Shown: positions 53,558 to 61,018 of the stretch, piece by piece
Layout of the letters: each line of letters begins with the position of its first letter
How positions within the stretch are numbered: position 1 is the first letter of the stretch
NCBI RefSeq assembly: GCF_049331405.1
Contig: NZ_CP186274.1
Span: 2,356,001-2,420,000, forward strand
Direction: 5' to 3'
DNA from: PoT sp049331405
GTDB taxonomy: Bacteria; Planctomycetota; Planctomycetia; Isosphaerales; Isosphaeraceae
Length of the DNA: 64,000 nucleotides
Position numbers and translations under genes: made by a program
Notes under the pieces: model-generated
What the model saw: only the letters and a program-made list of their open reading frames with translations
Told to the model about the DNA's origin: nothing
Database searches by the model: none

Positions 53558-54565
53558 ATGCTTCGCCGTCGAGGCTTTACATTGATTGAATTGCTGGTAG
53601 TGATCGCGATCATCGCCGTCCTCATCGCGCTGCTACTTCCGGCCGTCCAGGCCGCCCGCGAGGCGGCCAGGCGTATGCAATGCACGAACAACCTCAAGCA
53701 ACTCGGGTTGGCGCTGCACAACTATGAAGGGGCGCAGGCGGTCCTACCGGCCGGCCGCTTCGGCTATCCCTATTTGTGGTCTTCGCTCGCGTCGATGCTC
53801 AACTACATCGAGGCGGCAAACATGTACAATGCGATCAACTTCTCCTTCCCATCGCTCGTGAGCCAGGCGCCACACCCTGCCAACATCACCGCTCAGTCGG
53901 TCGTCGTCCAAACGTTCCTCTGCCCTAGCGACGGGCAGCTTCGAGTAGATCCGTCGATCTTCGGCGCGACGAACTACGTGTCGAACTCGGGTAGCGGGAC
54001 GGTCAATAATGGCAGCTTCAACGTGCAGTCCGGCAAGTCCCTGCCCGACGGGCCGTTCTATAACACGAGTGCCGTGCGGTTGTCCGCGATCACCGACGGG
54101 CTGAGCGGCACGGCCGCGTTCAGCGAGACGATCCTGGGGAACAACATCGCCACCTCGCCGGGCAGTTCGCGGCCCGCGGATCCGCGGAGGCAATTCGCGG
54201 TATTCAACACCTCCGGAGCCCTCGCGGCCCTGCCCGCTGCGCTATTCCTGCCCCCGAGCATCTCGATACCGCCCTGCAACACGCCCGACCAATGGGCCGG
54301 AGATAGGGGACGCGAGTGGTCGCGAGGCAGTTTCATCATGACCTCGTATAACCACTTTTACACGCCGAACAATCGGGCGCCCGACTGCACGGACACCGGC
54401 CGCGCCGCGGCGGTCACCGCGCCCCGGAGCTTCCACCCGGGAGGGGTGAATTTGCTGTTCCTCGACGGCCATGTCCAGTTCGTCAAGGACAGCGTGAATC
54501 AGGCGACCTTCCGTTCGATCTCCACACGGGCCGGCGGGGAAGTGGTCTCCTCGGATGCCCTCTAA
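53558..54565 (+). CDS. DUF1559 pseudopilin-like secreted protein 7
   Basis: 335 residues from ATG 53558 (MLRRRGFTLIELLVVIAIIAVLIALLLPAVQAAREAARRMQCTNNLKQLGLALHNYEGA). Body RLSAITDGLSGTAAFSETIL, end SFHPGGVNLLFLDGHVQFVKDSVNQATF. It is second in cluster B, 171 bases after Cys-rich gene 4 and 27 bases before the PepSY membrane protein gene. Confidence 0.93.
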   Translation: MLRRRGFTLIELLVVIAIIAVLIALLLPAVQAAREAARRMQCTNNLKQLGLALHNYEGAQAVLPAGRFGYPYLWSSLASMLNYIEAANMYNAINFSFPSLVSQAPHPANITAQSVVVQTFLCPSDGQLRVDPSIFGATNYVSNSGSGTVNNGSFNVQSGKSLPDGPFYNTSAVRLSAITDGLSGTAAFSETILGNNIATSPGSSRPADPRRQFAVFNTSGALAALPAALFLPPSISIPPCNTPDQWAGDRGREWSRGSFIMTSYNHFYTPNNRAPDCTDTGRAAAVTAPRSFHPGGVNLLFLDGHVQFVKDSVNQATFRSISTRAGGEVVSSDAL

Positions 54566-54592
54566 ACGATATCCGGCCTGGGAGCCCTCACC

Positions 54593-55996
54593 ATGAATGA
54601 AACGGAACATCCCGCCCGCGCCAGGCGATGGCCCGACTATCGGGCCGTCTGGCGTTGGCACTTTTACGCCGGTGTCTTCTGCATCCCGTTCGTCGTCGTC
54701 CTCTCGATCAGCGGCTCGATCTACCTCTTCAAGCAGGAGATCGAAGCCTGGATCGACCGGCCGTACGACGGCCTGGCGATCCGGGGGCCGGTCTCGCCAG
54801 CGTCGAGGCAGGTCGCCGCGGCCCTCGCCGCAGTGCCGGGCTCGTCACTCCACGCGTACGAACTGCCCCGTTCCGACGACCAATCGGCGAGGGTCATCGT
54901 CCGCAAGGATGGGATGGCGATGCGGGTCTACGTCCACCCCGAGAGCCTCGCGATCCTCCATACGGTCGCCGAGGAAGACCGCCTGATGAAGTGGCTGTTC
55001 CGACTCCACGGCGAGCTACTCCTGGGCAATCGAGGATCGGCGCTCGTGGAGTTGGCGTCCTCCTGGGCGATCATCATGATCGCCACCGGACTCTATCTCT
55101 GGTGGCCGAAGGGGGCATCGCGGCTGGGCGGTGTCCTCTATCCTCGCCTCAAACGGGGGTCCCGGATCTTCTGGCGAGATATCCACGGCGTGACGGGGCT
55201 CTGGGTCTCGGGATTCGCGCTCGTCCTGCTGCTCACCGGCTTGCCCTGGGCCAAGTTCTGGGGGGACTACCTCCGCAACGTCCGTCGGCTGACCGGGACC
55301 GCCGTCGCCCGCCAGGACTGGACGAACGGTGCCATGCAGAGGGTCGTCGCCGAGCCGAGCGGCGGCCACTCCGAACACGGGGCTTCTCGCCGAGGTCGGA
55401 ATTCGGCGGTCACGTCTCCGGCCGACCTGGCCGCAGTCGACCGGATCGTGGCCGCGGTCAGGCCGCTCCATCTGCCGCCCCCGGTGGTGATCGCCCCGCC
55501 CGGTCCTCGGCCCCCATCGGGGAGCGGGCCCGAAAAGTCGCCCGACTGGACGGCGAAGTCCATGACGGCCAATCGGCCGTATCGCGTCGACCTGGTCGTG
55601 GACGGGGCGACGGGCGAGATCAAGAGCCGCAAGGATTTCCGGGACCGCCACCCGATCGACCGACTCGTCGGCACCGGGATCGCGCTGCACGAAGGCCGCC
55701 TATTCGGCTGGCCCAACCAGCTCATCGGCCTCGTCACCGCGGCCGGCCTGGTCCTGCTCTCCGTCAGCTCGGTGGTGCTCTGGTGGCGACGTCGCGAGCC
55801 AGGGGTCCTGGGGGCGCCGAAGCCGCTGACCAGCCCATCGTTCTCGCCGGCCTTCGTGCTTCTCGTGCTCGCTTTTTGCATTTACCTGCCGCTGTTCGGC
55901 CTGTCGCTGATCGCCGTCCTTGTGGCCGAGAAGGCGATCCTCGGCCGCGTGCCCGCGGTGAGCGACTGGCTCGGCCTGCGGGCCTCACGCGCATGA
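54593..55996 (+). CDS. PepSY-associated membrane protein (iron-regulated PiuB type)
   Basis: 467 residues with four membrane segments: FYAGVFCIPFVVVLSISGSIYLF (about 20-42), LVELASSWAIIMIATGLYLWWP (about 155), LWVSGFALVLLLTGLPWAKF (about 203) and LIGLVTAAGLVLLSVSSVVLWWR plus a last pair near 425. PepSY pieces (VYVHPESLAILHTV; RVDLVVDGATGEIKSRKDF) lie outside the membrane. Relatives are linked to ferric-siderophore reduction and sit near iron-uptake genes. Conserved His residues (RWHFYAG, FRLHGELLLG, DIHGVTGLW, LHEGRLFG) suggest haem or metal-linked electron transfer. Part of cluster B. Confidence 0.88.
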   Translation: MNETEHPARARRWPDYRAVWRWHFYAGVFCIPFVVVLSISGSIYLFKQEIEAWIDRPYDGLAIRGPVSPASRQVAAALAAVPGSSLHAYELPRSDDQSARVIVRKDGMAMRVYVHPESLAILHTVAEEDRLMKWLFRLHGELLLGNRGSALVELASSWAIIMIATGLYLWWPKGASRLGGVLYPRLKRGSRIFWRDIHGVTGLWVSGFALVLLLTGLPWAKFWGDYLRNVRRLTGTAVARQDWTNGAMQRVVAEPSGGHSEHGASRRGRNSAVTSPADLAAVDRIVAAVRPLHLPPPVVIAPPGPRPPSGSGPEKSPDWTAKSMTANRPYRVDLVVDGATGEIKSRKDFRDRHPIDRLVGTGIALHEGRLFGWPNQLIGLVTAAGLVLLSVSSVVLWWRRREPGVLGAPKPLTSPSFSPAFVLLVLAFCIYLPLFGLSLIAVLVAEKAILGRVPAVSDWLGLRASRA

Positions 55997-56036
55997 CGGG
56001 GCGTGATTCACCTCTCCTGCAAGCGAAAGGGTTGCC

Positions 56037-56699
56037 ATGAAGACATCATCGGTTCTCTTGTTCGCGATACCGGTCTCGGCGTGCGGGATCGCCTATGCCC
56101 TCGCCAGGCTCGTCTCCGCGGACACGGCGTCAACTCCCTCGGAGGATCAGACGGTCATCATCACGTCAGGGACGAAGCACGCGGCGACCCCAGAGATGAT
56201 AGCCGGGACTCGCGCATTGGAAAGTCGGCCCGCGCCAACGTTCCAGGCCGGGTCGGCCGACGGCAAGAGCTACTCGCTCCAGGATCTCTCGAGGCAAGGC
56301 CCATTAGCCCTGATCTTCATCAAGGATGGCTGCCCTTGCAGCGTCGCGGCCGAGCCTTACTACAATCGCCTCCACGACGCCTACGGATCGGACGTCAAAT
56401 TCTTCGGGATCATCGACGGCGATCGCGAGGTCGCGCAGAAATGGGCCAGGGAGAATCAGGTCGAATTCCCCGTGCTCTGCGACCCCGACCTGAAGATCGT
56501 CCGCGAGTACAAGGCCGAGAATTCGGCCTACTTCGCACTCGTGGCGCCGGGCGGGAAGATCGAAAAGTATTGGCCCGGCTACTCGGTCAATATGCTCAAG
56601 GAGGCCAATGAACGGCTCGCCCGGATCTCCGGCCGCGAGATGAAGCCCGTTTACGTGACGGACGCCCCGGACGAGCTCTATTCCGGTTGCCCGTACTGA
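56037..56699 (+). CDS. Exported AhpC/TSA-type redoxin
   Basis: 220 residues. A hydrophobic leader (VLLFAIPVSACGIAYALARLV) is followed by a thioredoxin-like peroxiredoxin fold: ESRPAPTFQAGSADGKSYSLQDLSRQGPLALIFIKDGCPCSVAAEP. The active site is CPC rather than CxxC. IIDGDREVAQKWARENQVEFPVLCDPD and SAYFALVAPGGKIEKYWPGY complete the fold. Likely membrane-anchored, facing the periplasm, reducing thiols or peroxides. In cluster B, it parallels the superoxide dismutase of cluster A. Confidence 0.85.
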   Translation: MKTSSVLLFAIPVSACGIAYALARLVSADTASTPSEDQTVIITSGTKHAATPEMIAGTRALESRPAPTFQAGSADGKSYSLQDLSRQGPLALIFIKDGCPCSVAAEPYYNRLHDAYGSDVKFFGIIDGDREVAQKWARENQVEFPVLCDPDLKIVREYKAENSAYFALVAPGGKIEKYWPGYSVNMLKEANERLARISGREMKPVYVTDAPDELYSGCPY

Positions 56700-56797
56700 T
56701 CGCGACCCGACAAACATCCCCGCGCCGTCGGGCTCGCGATCGCCGGGAACCGGCCGTGCGACCGACGGCGTGTTTAACACAGGTAAGGAGGATCTGA

Positions 56798-57688
56798 ATG
56801 CGGATCTGTCGGATGGGTGTCATGACCATCTTGGCCTGGGGCTTGGTAGTCCCCATCGCCGCATCTTCGGAGCCGGCAGACCGGGTCACCATCCTCTTCG
56901 ACGCATTCGGCGAACGGTCCGAATTGAAGAAGGACTGGGGTTTCTCGGCCCTGATCGAGTCCGGGGGCAAGCGAGTCCTATTCGACGCCGGCAACGATTC
57001 CGCCGCGTTCGAGCACAACCTGAAAGCGCTCGGCGTGAGCCTCAAATCCCTCGACGGCGTGGTCATCTCGCATCGTCACGGGGATCACACCAACGGCATG
57101 CATCACCTCCTCAAGGTCAATCCGGGCGTCGCGATCTACGTCCCGGCCGACGAGCATTTCGGCGGGCCGACCCCGGATCGGTTCTACAAGAGGGGCGTCG
57201 AGGCCCTCCCGAAACGCCTGCGCTATTTCGACGGCTCTCCGCCAAATTCGGTCCCGCACGGCACGGCCTGGCAAAACTCGAACCTCATCCGGGTCACCGA
57301 GTCCCGCGAGATCCTGCCGGGCGTGCGGGCGATCGCCACGGTCTCGCGCACGACCGGGACATTGGAGATGCCCGAGCTCTCCCTATCCCTGAAAGTGAAG
57401 GACGGCCAGATCCTCGTCGTGGGCTGCTCGCACACCGGCATCGAGCCGATCCTCGAGGCCGCGGGCGCGGCGAAGGTCCCGGTCCGCCTGCTCATCGGCG
57501 GCCTCCACCTCGTGACGGCACCCGAGGCCGACATCGTGCGGGTCGCCAGGTCTCTCCGCGACACCTGGAAGGTCGCCGAGGTCGCCCCGGGCCACTGCAC
57601 CGGCGAGCCGGGCTTCGCCGCGCTCATGGAGGCATTCGGGGATCGATTCGTCTACGCTGGGCTCGGCACGCGCATCCCACTTCCTTGA
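56798..57688 (+). CDS. Secreted metallo-beta-lactamase-fold hydrolase
   Basis: 296 residues with signal peptide MTILAWGLVVPIAASSEPAD; AAGGAGG lies well upstream of ATG 56798. The metal site is VVISHRHGDHTNGMHHL (HxHxDH), with further ligands in ILVVGCSHTGIEPIL and LLIGGLHLV and a last His in VAPGHCTGEPG. The group resembles the MBL-fold proteins next to metal or pterin enzymes (7,8-dihydropterin-6-methyl-4-phosphate synthase-like). Substrate unknown. Between the redoxin and DJ-1 genes of cluster B. Confidence 0.87.
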   Translation: MRICRMGVMTILAWGLVVPIAASSEPADRVTILFDAFGERSELKKDWGFSALIESGGKRVLFDAGNDSAAFEHNLKALGVSLKSLDGVVISHRHGDHTNGMHHLLKVNPGVAIYVPADEHFGGPTPDRFYKRGVEALPKRLRYFDGSPPNSVPHGTAWQNSNLIRVTESREILPGVRAIATVSRTTGTLEMPELSLSLKVKDGQILVVGCSHTGIEPILEAAGAAKVPVRLLIGGLHLVTAPEADIVRVARSLRDTWKVAEVAPGHCTGEPGFAALMEAFGDRFVYAGLGTRIPLP

Positions 57689-57709
57689 ACCCTACCGGAG
57701 TTGGCATCA

Positions 57710-58702
57710 ATGACCAGCATCAACCGTTTGGCTGCTTCGCTCGCCATCGTATTGGCCTTTGGACAGCCCGGGCAGGCCGCCGATGAGAAGGCGGCCAAGC
57801 CCAATTCCCCCGTCGCGTTGAAGGGGCTCGACCCGATCTCGCTCGCCGAGGGCCGGCAGGAGAAGGGTAACGCGGACCTCGCGACGGCGCACGGCCGATT
57901 CCGCTACCTCTTCACCACAGCCGAGCACAAGAACCTGTTCGAGAAGGCACCCGACCTGCACGCCCTCCAGCGGGACGGCATGTGCACCGCGATGCCGAAT
58001 GTCCCGGCCTCGCCCGACATCTTCCTCGTCCACGACGGGAAGATCTATGGGTTCGGCTCTCCGAGCTGCCGGGCCCGCTTCAAGGCCGATCCCCAGGCCT
58101 TCCTCAAGCCCCGGAAGAATGTCGCGATCCTCATCTACGAAGGCGTGGAGTTGCTCGACTTCGCGGGCCCCGGCGAGGTCCTCTCGCGGGCCGGGCAGGG
58201 CCAGGCCTTCAACCTCTACACCGTCGCCGCATCCTCCTCGCCGATCACGAGCCAGGGATTCGTCGCCATCACGCCGCGATACACGCTTGCCGACTGCCCC
58301 AAGCCTGACATCATCGTCGTCCCCGGCGGGGCGACCCGTATCCCCGAATCCGATCCGGCCGTGACGGACTGGCTCGTCGCGAAGTCGCGAGACGCCGAGA
58401 TCACGCTCTCGGTGTGCACCGGCGCATTCCTGCTCGCCCGCGCCGGGCTCCTGGACGACCTCGACGCGACCACCCATCACGAATCCCTCGAGCGCCTCAA
58501 GGATGCGGCGCCGAGGGCGCGGGTCCTTGAAGGTCGACGGTATGTCGACAATGGCAAGGTCGTGACCGCGGCCGGCATCTCGGCAGGCATCGATGCCACG
58601 TTCCACGTCGTGGCTCGCCTGCTGGGCCAACAGGCGGCGAGCGATGTCGCCGGGACGATGGAATACCGATGGGAGCCCGAGCCGCGGCCGAAGTCGGAGT
58701 GA
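57710..58702 (+). CDS. Exported YHS-like plus DJ-1/PfpI protein B
   Basis: 330 residues from ATG 57710. Signal peptide RLAASLAIVLAFGQPGQA. The first domain (about 30-130) looks like a YHS domain: VALKGLDPISLAEGR, GRFRYLFTTAEHKNLFEKAPD and IYGFGSPSCRARFKADPQAFL. YHS domains bind metals. The second is DJ-1/PfpI: KNVAILIYEGVELLDFAGPGEVL, IIVVPGGATRIPE, the elbow ITLSVCTGAFLLARAGLLDDLDATTHH and TAAGISAGIDATFHVVARLLG. It is a paralog of the cluster A protein with an extra metal-binding-type domain. Confidence 0.87.
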   Translation: MTSINRLAASLAIVLAFGQPGQAADEKAAKPNSPVALKGLDPISLAEGRQEKGNADLATAHGRFRYLFTTAEHKNLFEKAPDLHALQRDGMCTAMPNVPASPDIFLVHDGKIYGFGSPSCRARFKADPQAFLKPRKNVAILIYEGVELLDFAGPGEVLSRAGQGQAFNLYTVAASSSPITSQGFVAITPRYTLADCPKPDIIVVPGGATRIPESDPAVTDWLVAKSRDAEITLSVCTGAFLLARAGLLDDLDATTHHESLERLKDAAPRARVLEGRRYVDNGKVVTAAGISAGIDATFHVVARLLGQQAASDVAGTMEYRWEPEPRPKSE

Positions 58703-58734
58703 ACGTGCCTTTCCCGTTCCCTCGAACCGAAGGA

Positions 58735-59147
58735 TGACAGCGATCAATTGGAAGTTCGGAGCGACGAGCGTCGTTGCCGTGTTGATGGCGTCCGCGTTGG
58801 TCGTGGCCGAGGACAAGGAGGAGACGCCAATGATCAGGGTCGTCATGCAGGAGTTCCAGAAGGGGCCAAGTCCCCATGGCGAAGCTGAAGGAGGCATCCG
58901 ACGAAGACTCGCCCGACTGGAAGTCGGTGCAGGACCTGACCAAGGCCTTCGTGATACTGGGCGCGGCAATAGCGAAGAACGCCCCCAAGGGCGATAAGGC
59001 CGAGTTCACGAAGTCAGCCGGCGCCTATTGCGACGCGTCGAAGGCGATGGACGACGCCGCCAAGAAGGAAGACAAGAAGGAGCGAAGAAGGAATTCAAGA
59101 AGGTGTCGACCTCTTGCACGGCTTGCCACCAGGCCCACAAGGGTTGA
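58735..59147 (+). pseudogene. Decayed class II-like cytochrome c paralog
   Basis: ATG 58735 starts MTAINWKFGATSVVAVLMASALVVAED, then PMIRVVMQEFQKGPSP; a frameshift near 58870 moves the frame to MAKLKEASDEDSPDWKSVQDLTKAFVILGAAIAK. A second shift near 59080 moves it to AKKEFKKVSTSCTACHQAHKG, ending at 59147. Each part aligns with the intact gene at 52172-52579, and the haem site CTACH survives. Two independent shifts make a sequencing error unlikely. Confidence 0.85.
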
Positions 59148-59663
59148 GACCCAGACTATGCTTTCAGGCGTCCCGCTGCGCGGCCGGGTGCTTCCAGGCT
59201 CCGCTCCGCTGCGGTCCCTGCGGGACGGCCTTCGGCCCTTTGCGCCCCCTGACGCAGGGTCGGCGACGGGCCATCGGGCCGCCAGGCATCCCTGCCGGTC
59301 ATCCCGATGGACGATCCGTCGCCTGGAGGCGGGTCGCTCCGCTCCCTCACGCGATCCGTTCCGGCCGGTTCCACCCCGATCCGGATAGGGGGGTGGAACG
59401 CGGCCGGGTTGCTTCGAGCGGAGGGTCGCTTGCGCGCCCGTTTCGCGATTATCCCCTCCCGTCCCCGGCGGGGAGCGGGGAGTCGAAGGAGAGAGAAGGG
59501 TACGCCAGGTGGCAAATCTCGTCGTTACAAGGCAATGTAGCGATAGTTTACGATCAATCTCTGTCTACCTAAAGGGCAATTAACCCTCTTGGCTCATGTT
59601 ACCGCTTGACAGCCACCTGCAAGCATACATGATTACAAAATGGGATAAAATCACAAAAGTTGA
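59148..59663. other. Non-coding stretch at the end of cluster B
   Basis: About 515 bases without a gene I can support. It is GC-rich to about 59500, then AT-rich, marking the change from the envelope cluster to an accessory region with remnants of mobile DNA. Confidence 0.4.
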
Positions 59664-59873
59664 ATGTCTATGGAAAAGGTTAGGGTCAAACTCGAAGGAC
59701 AGAATGGTAATGCATTTCACTTATTAGGTGCATTCGTGGCGGGAGCCAGACGGCAAGGGTGGAGTGATCAAGCGATCGAGGCCGTGCGTCACGAGGCGAT
59801 GGGCGGAGATTATGATCACCTGCTTCAAACGCTAATAGCCCACACCGAACCGCCAGAGGAATCGGATGGGTGA
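59664..59873 (+). CDS. Small conserved hypothetical protein
   Basis: 69 residues: KVRVKLEGQNGNAFHLLGAFVAGARRQGWSDQAIEAVRHEAMGGDYDHLLQTLIAHTEP. This matches a small protein widespread in phages and plasmids (KLxGxDGNAF...GDYDHLLQT). Function unknown. Its end overlaps the decayed recombinase that follows. No strong ribosome site. Confidence 0.65.
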   Translation: MSMEKVRVKLEGQNGNAFHLLGAFVAGARRQGWSDQAIEAVRHEAMGGDYDHLLQTLIAHTEPPEESDG

Positions 59874-60275
59874 TTTCCAATACGACAGAAGCCGGTTCGC
59901 GCTGAGGTTCCAGGAGGAGGGCGATAAAAGCCGGGAAATACCGGTTCGGCACGAACTGGAAGGCTTTATCCGGGCGTATCTGAACGTGGCGAGGATTGCC
60001 GGGGAAGCTAAGGATCGTCCGCTGTTTCGCTCGACGTTGCGGCGAATAGGATAGTTGATAGGCAACCCGATTACCGGCAAATCAATTTGCGAGCGAGTCA
60101 AGCGGCTCAAGGATGCGAGTTTGCCAGATCGATTGTCACCGCACAGCTTCCCTGCAACGACAGCGACAGACATGGTTGATTAAGGCGTGCCGATAGAGGA
60201 TACGCAATATCTCCTCGGCCATGCAAAGCCAAAAACGACGGCCCTTTACCACCGACGGGAGAAGAAGAACTCATT
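59866..60275 (+). pseudogene. Decayed C-terminal part of a tyrosine recombinase
   Basis: First piece: FALRFQEEGDKSREIPVRHELEGFIRAYLNVARIAGEAKDRPLFRSTLRRIG, matching the LHEKGGKxHExPxHHxLExYLxAY region. A stop at 60052 and others follow. Further on in the same direction come LSPHSFPATTATDMVD, GVPIEDTQYLLGHAKPKTTALYHRREKK, with HSFP in place of HxxR but the Tyr kept. It is inactive. Confidence 0.75.
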
Positions 60276-60615
60276 CGGAGATCAAGCCGCGTCGACGTAC
60301 TTCGGCCAATAAATCGGCATCGGGAATACTTCCAAGGGCATCCTCCACCACACTTCCAAGCATCTCAATAAGATGACGGTCCTCTCGTGGCTCAGCATCT
60401 CTCTTCAGGCGGCTCATTTCTTCGGGCGTACAAGGGCGAACGGCCCAGCGACGGAATACGGGGCGGATGCACCTGCCCCGAGTACTCAAAGGCTCTCCAG
60501 TAGTCAATAAATAATCGCTGTAAAATACATATTTGCCATCAATTTGGACAATCTCTCGTGCAAATGTAGCGTTGTAGTTTGTGTAGACGCCGCCCTCTGC
60601 GATCTCGATTCCCAT
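60271..60615 (-). CDS. Hypothetical protein
   Basis: 114 residues from ATG 60615, chosen for the strong GGAGGA eight bases upstream. MGIEIAEGGVYTNYNATFAREIVQIDGKYVFYSDYLLTTGEPLSTRGRCIRPVFRRWAVRPCTPEEMSRLKRD begins as a small beta domain and ends with a helix (SIPDADLLAEVRRRGL). Not recognised. It is convergent with the decayed recombinase. Confidence 0.6.
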   Translation of the reverse strand: MGIEIAEGGVYTNYNATFAREIVQIDGKYVFYSDYLLTTGEPLSTRGRCIRPVFRRWAVRPCTPEEMSRLKRDAEPREDRHLIEMLGSVVEDALGSIPDADLLAEVRRRGLISE

Positions 60616-60639
60616 CAAACTTCCTCCGAGAGAAATGGA

Positions 60640-60849
60640 CAAAGGTGGCTGCTTGCCCTCAGCCGAGATTGTTGCCTTCGGCCTGGCCAGGATTGGACAC
60701 GGGGGTTTGCCCATGTCGGTGGTGGGCGCGAGGTCGCCCGGCGAGCGGTGCTGCCGCAGCAGGGCGAGGGTCTCGGGCCAGAGACGGTAGGTGACGACCG
60801 GGCCGCCCCGCTCGCGGGAGGTTTCGGACCCTTGCGGACTTCGCGTCAT
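60640..60849 (-). pseudogene. Possible recombinase fragment
   Basis: In frame before the hypothetical gene, the segment VTYRLWPETLALLRQHRS resembles the internal RxxPLWPET region of some tyrosine recombinases. Nothing else of the enzyme is present on either side. The call is weak. Confidence 0.25.
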
Positions 60850-61018
60850 GCCAGAAAGGGCCGGGGGTCGCTTCGCTCCCCCCGCCCAGACCGAGACGAC
60901 CGTGGAACCGATACTCTCATAATGCCCACACCAGAATCCGGGGGAAGCTCAGCCGTGCTTGCGCTCCATCGGGTTGGACTAAGGAGCGGCAAGGCGGTGC
61001 GACTCCGCAGGTTTGGGA

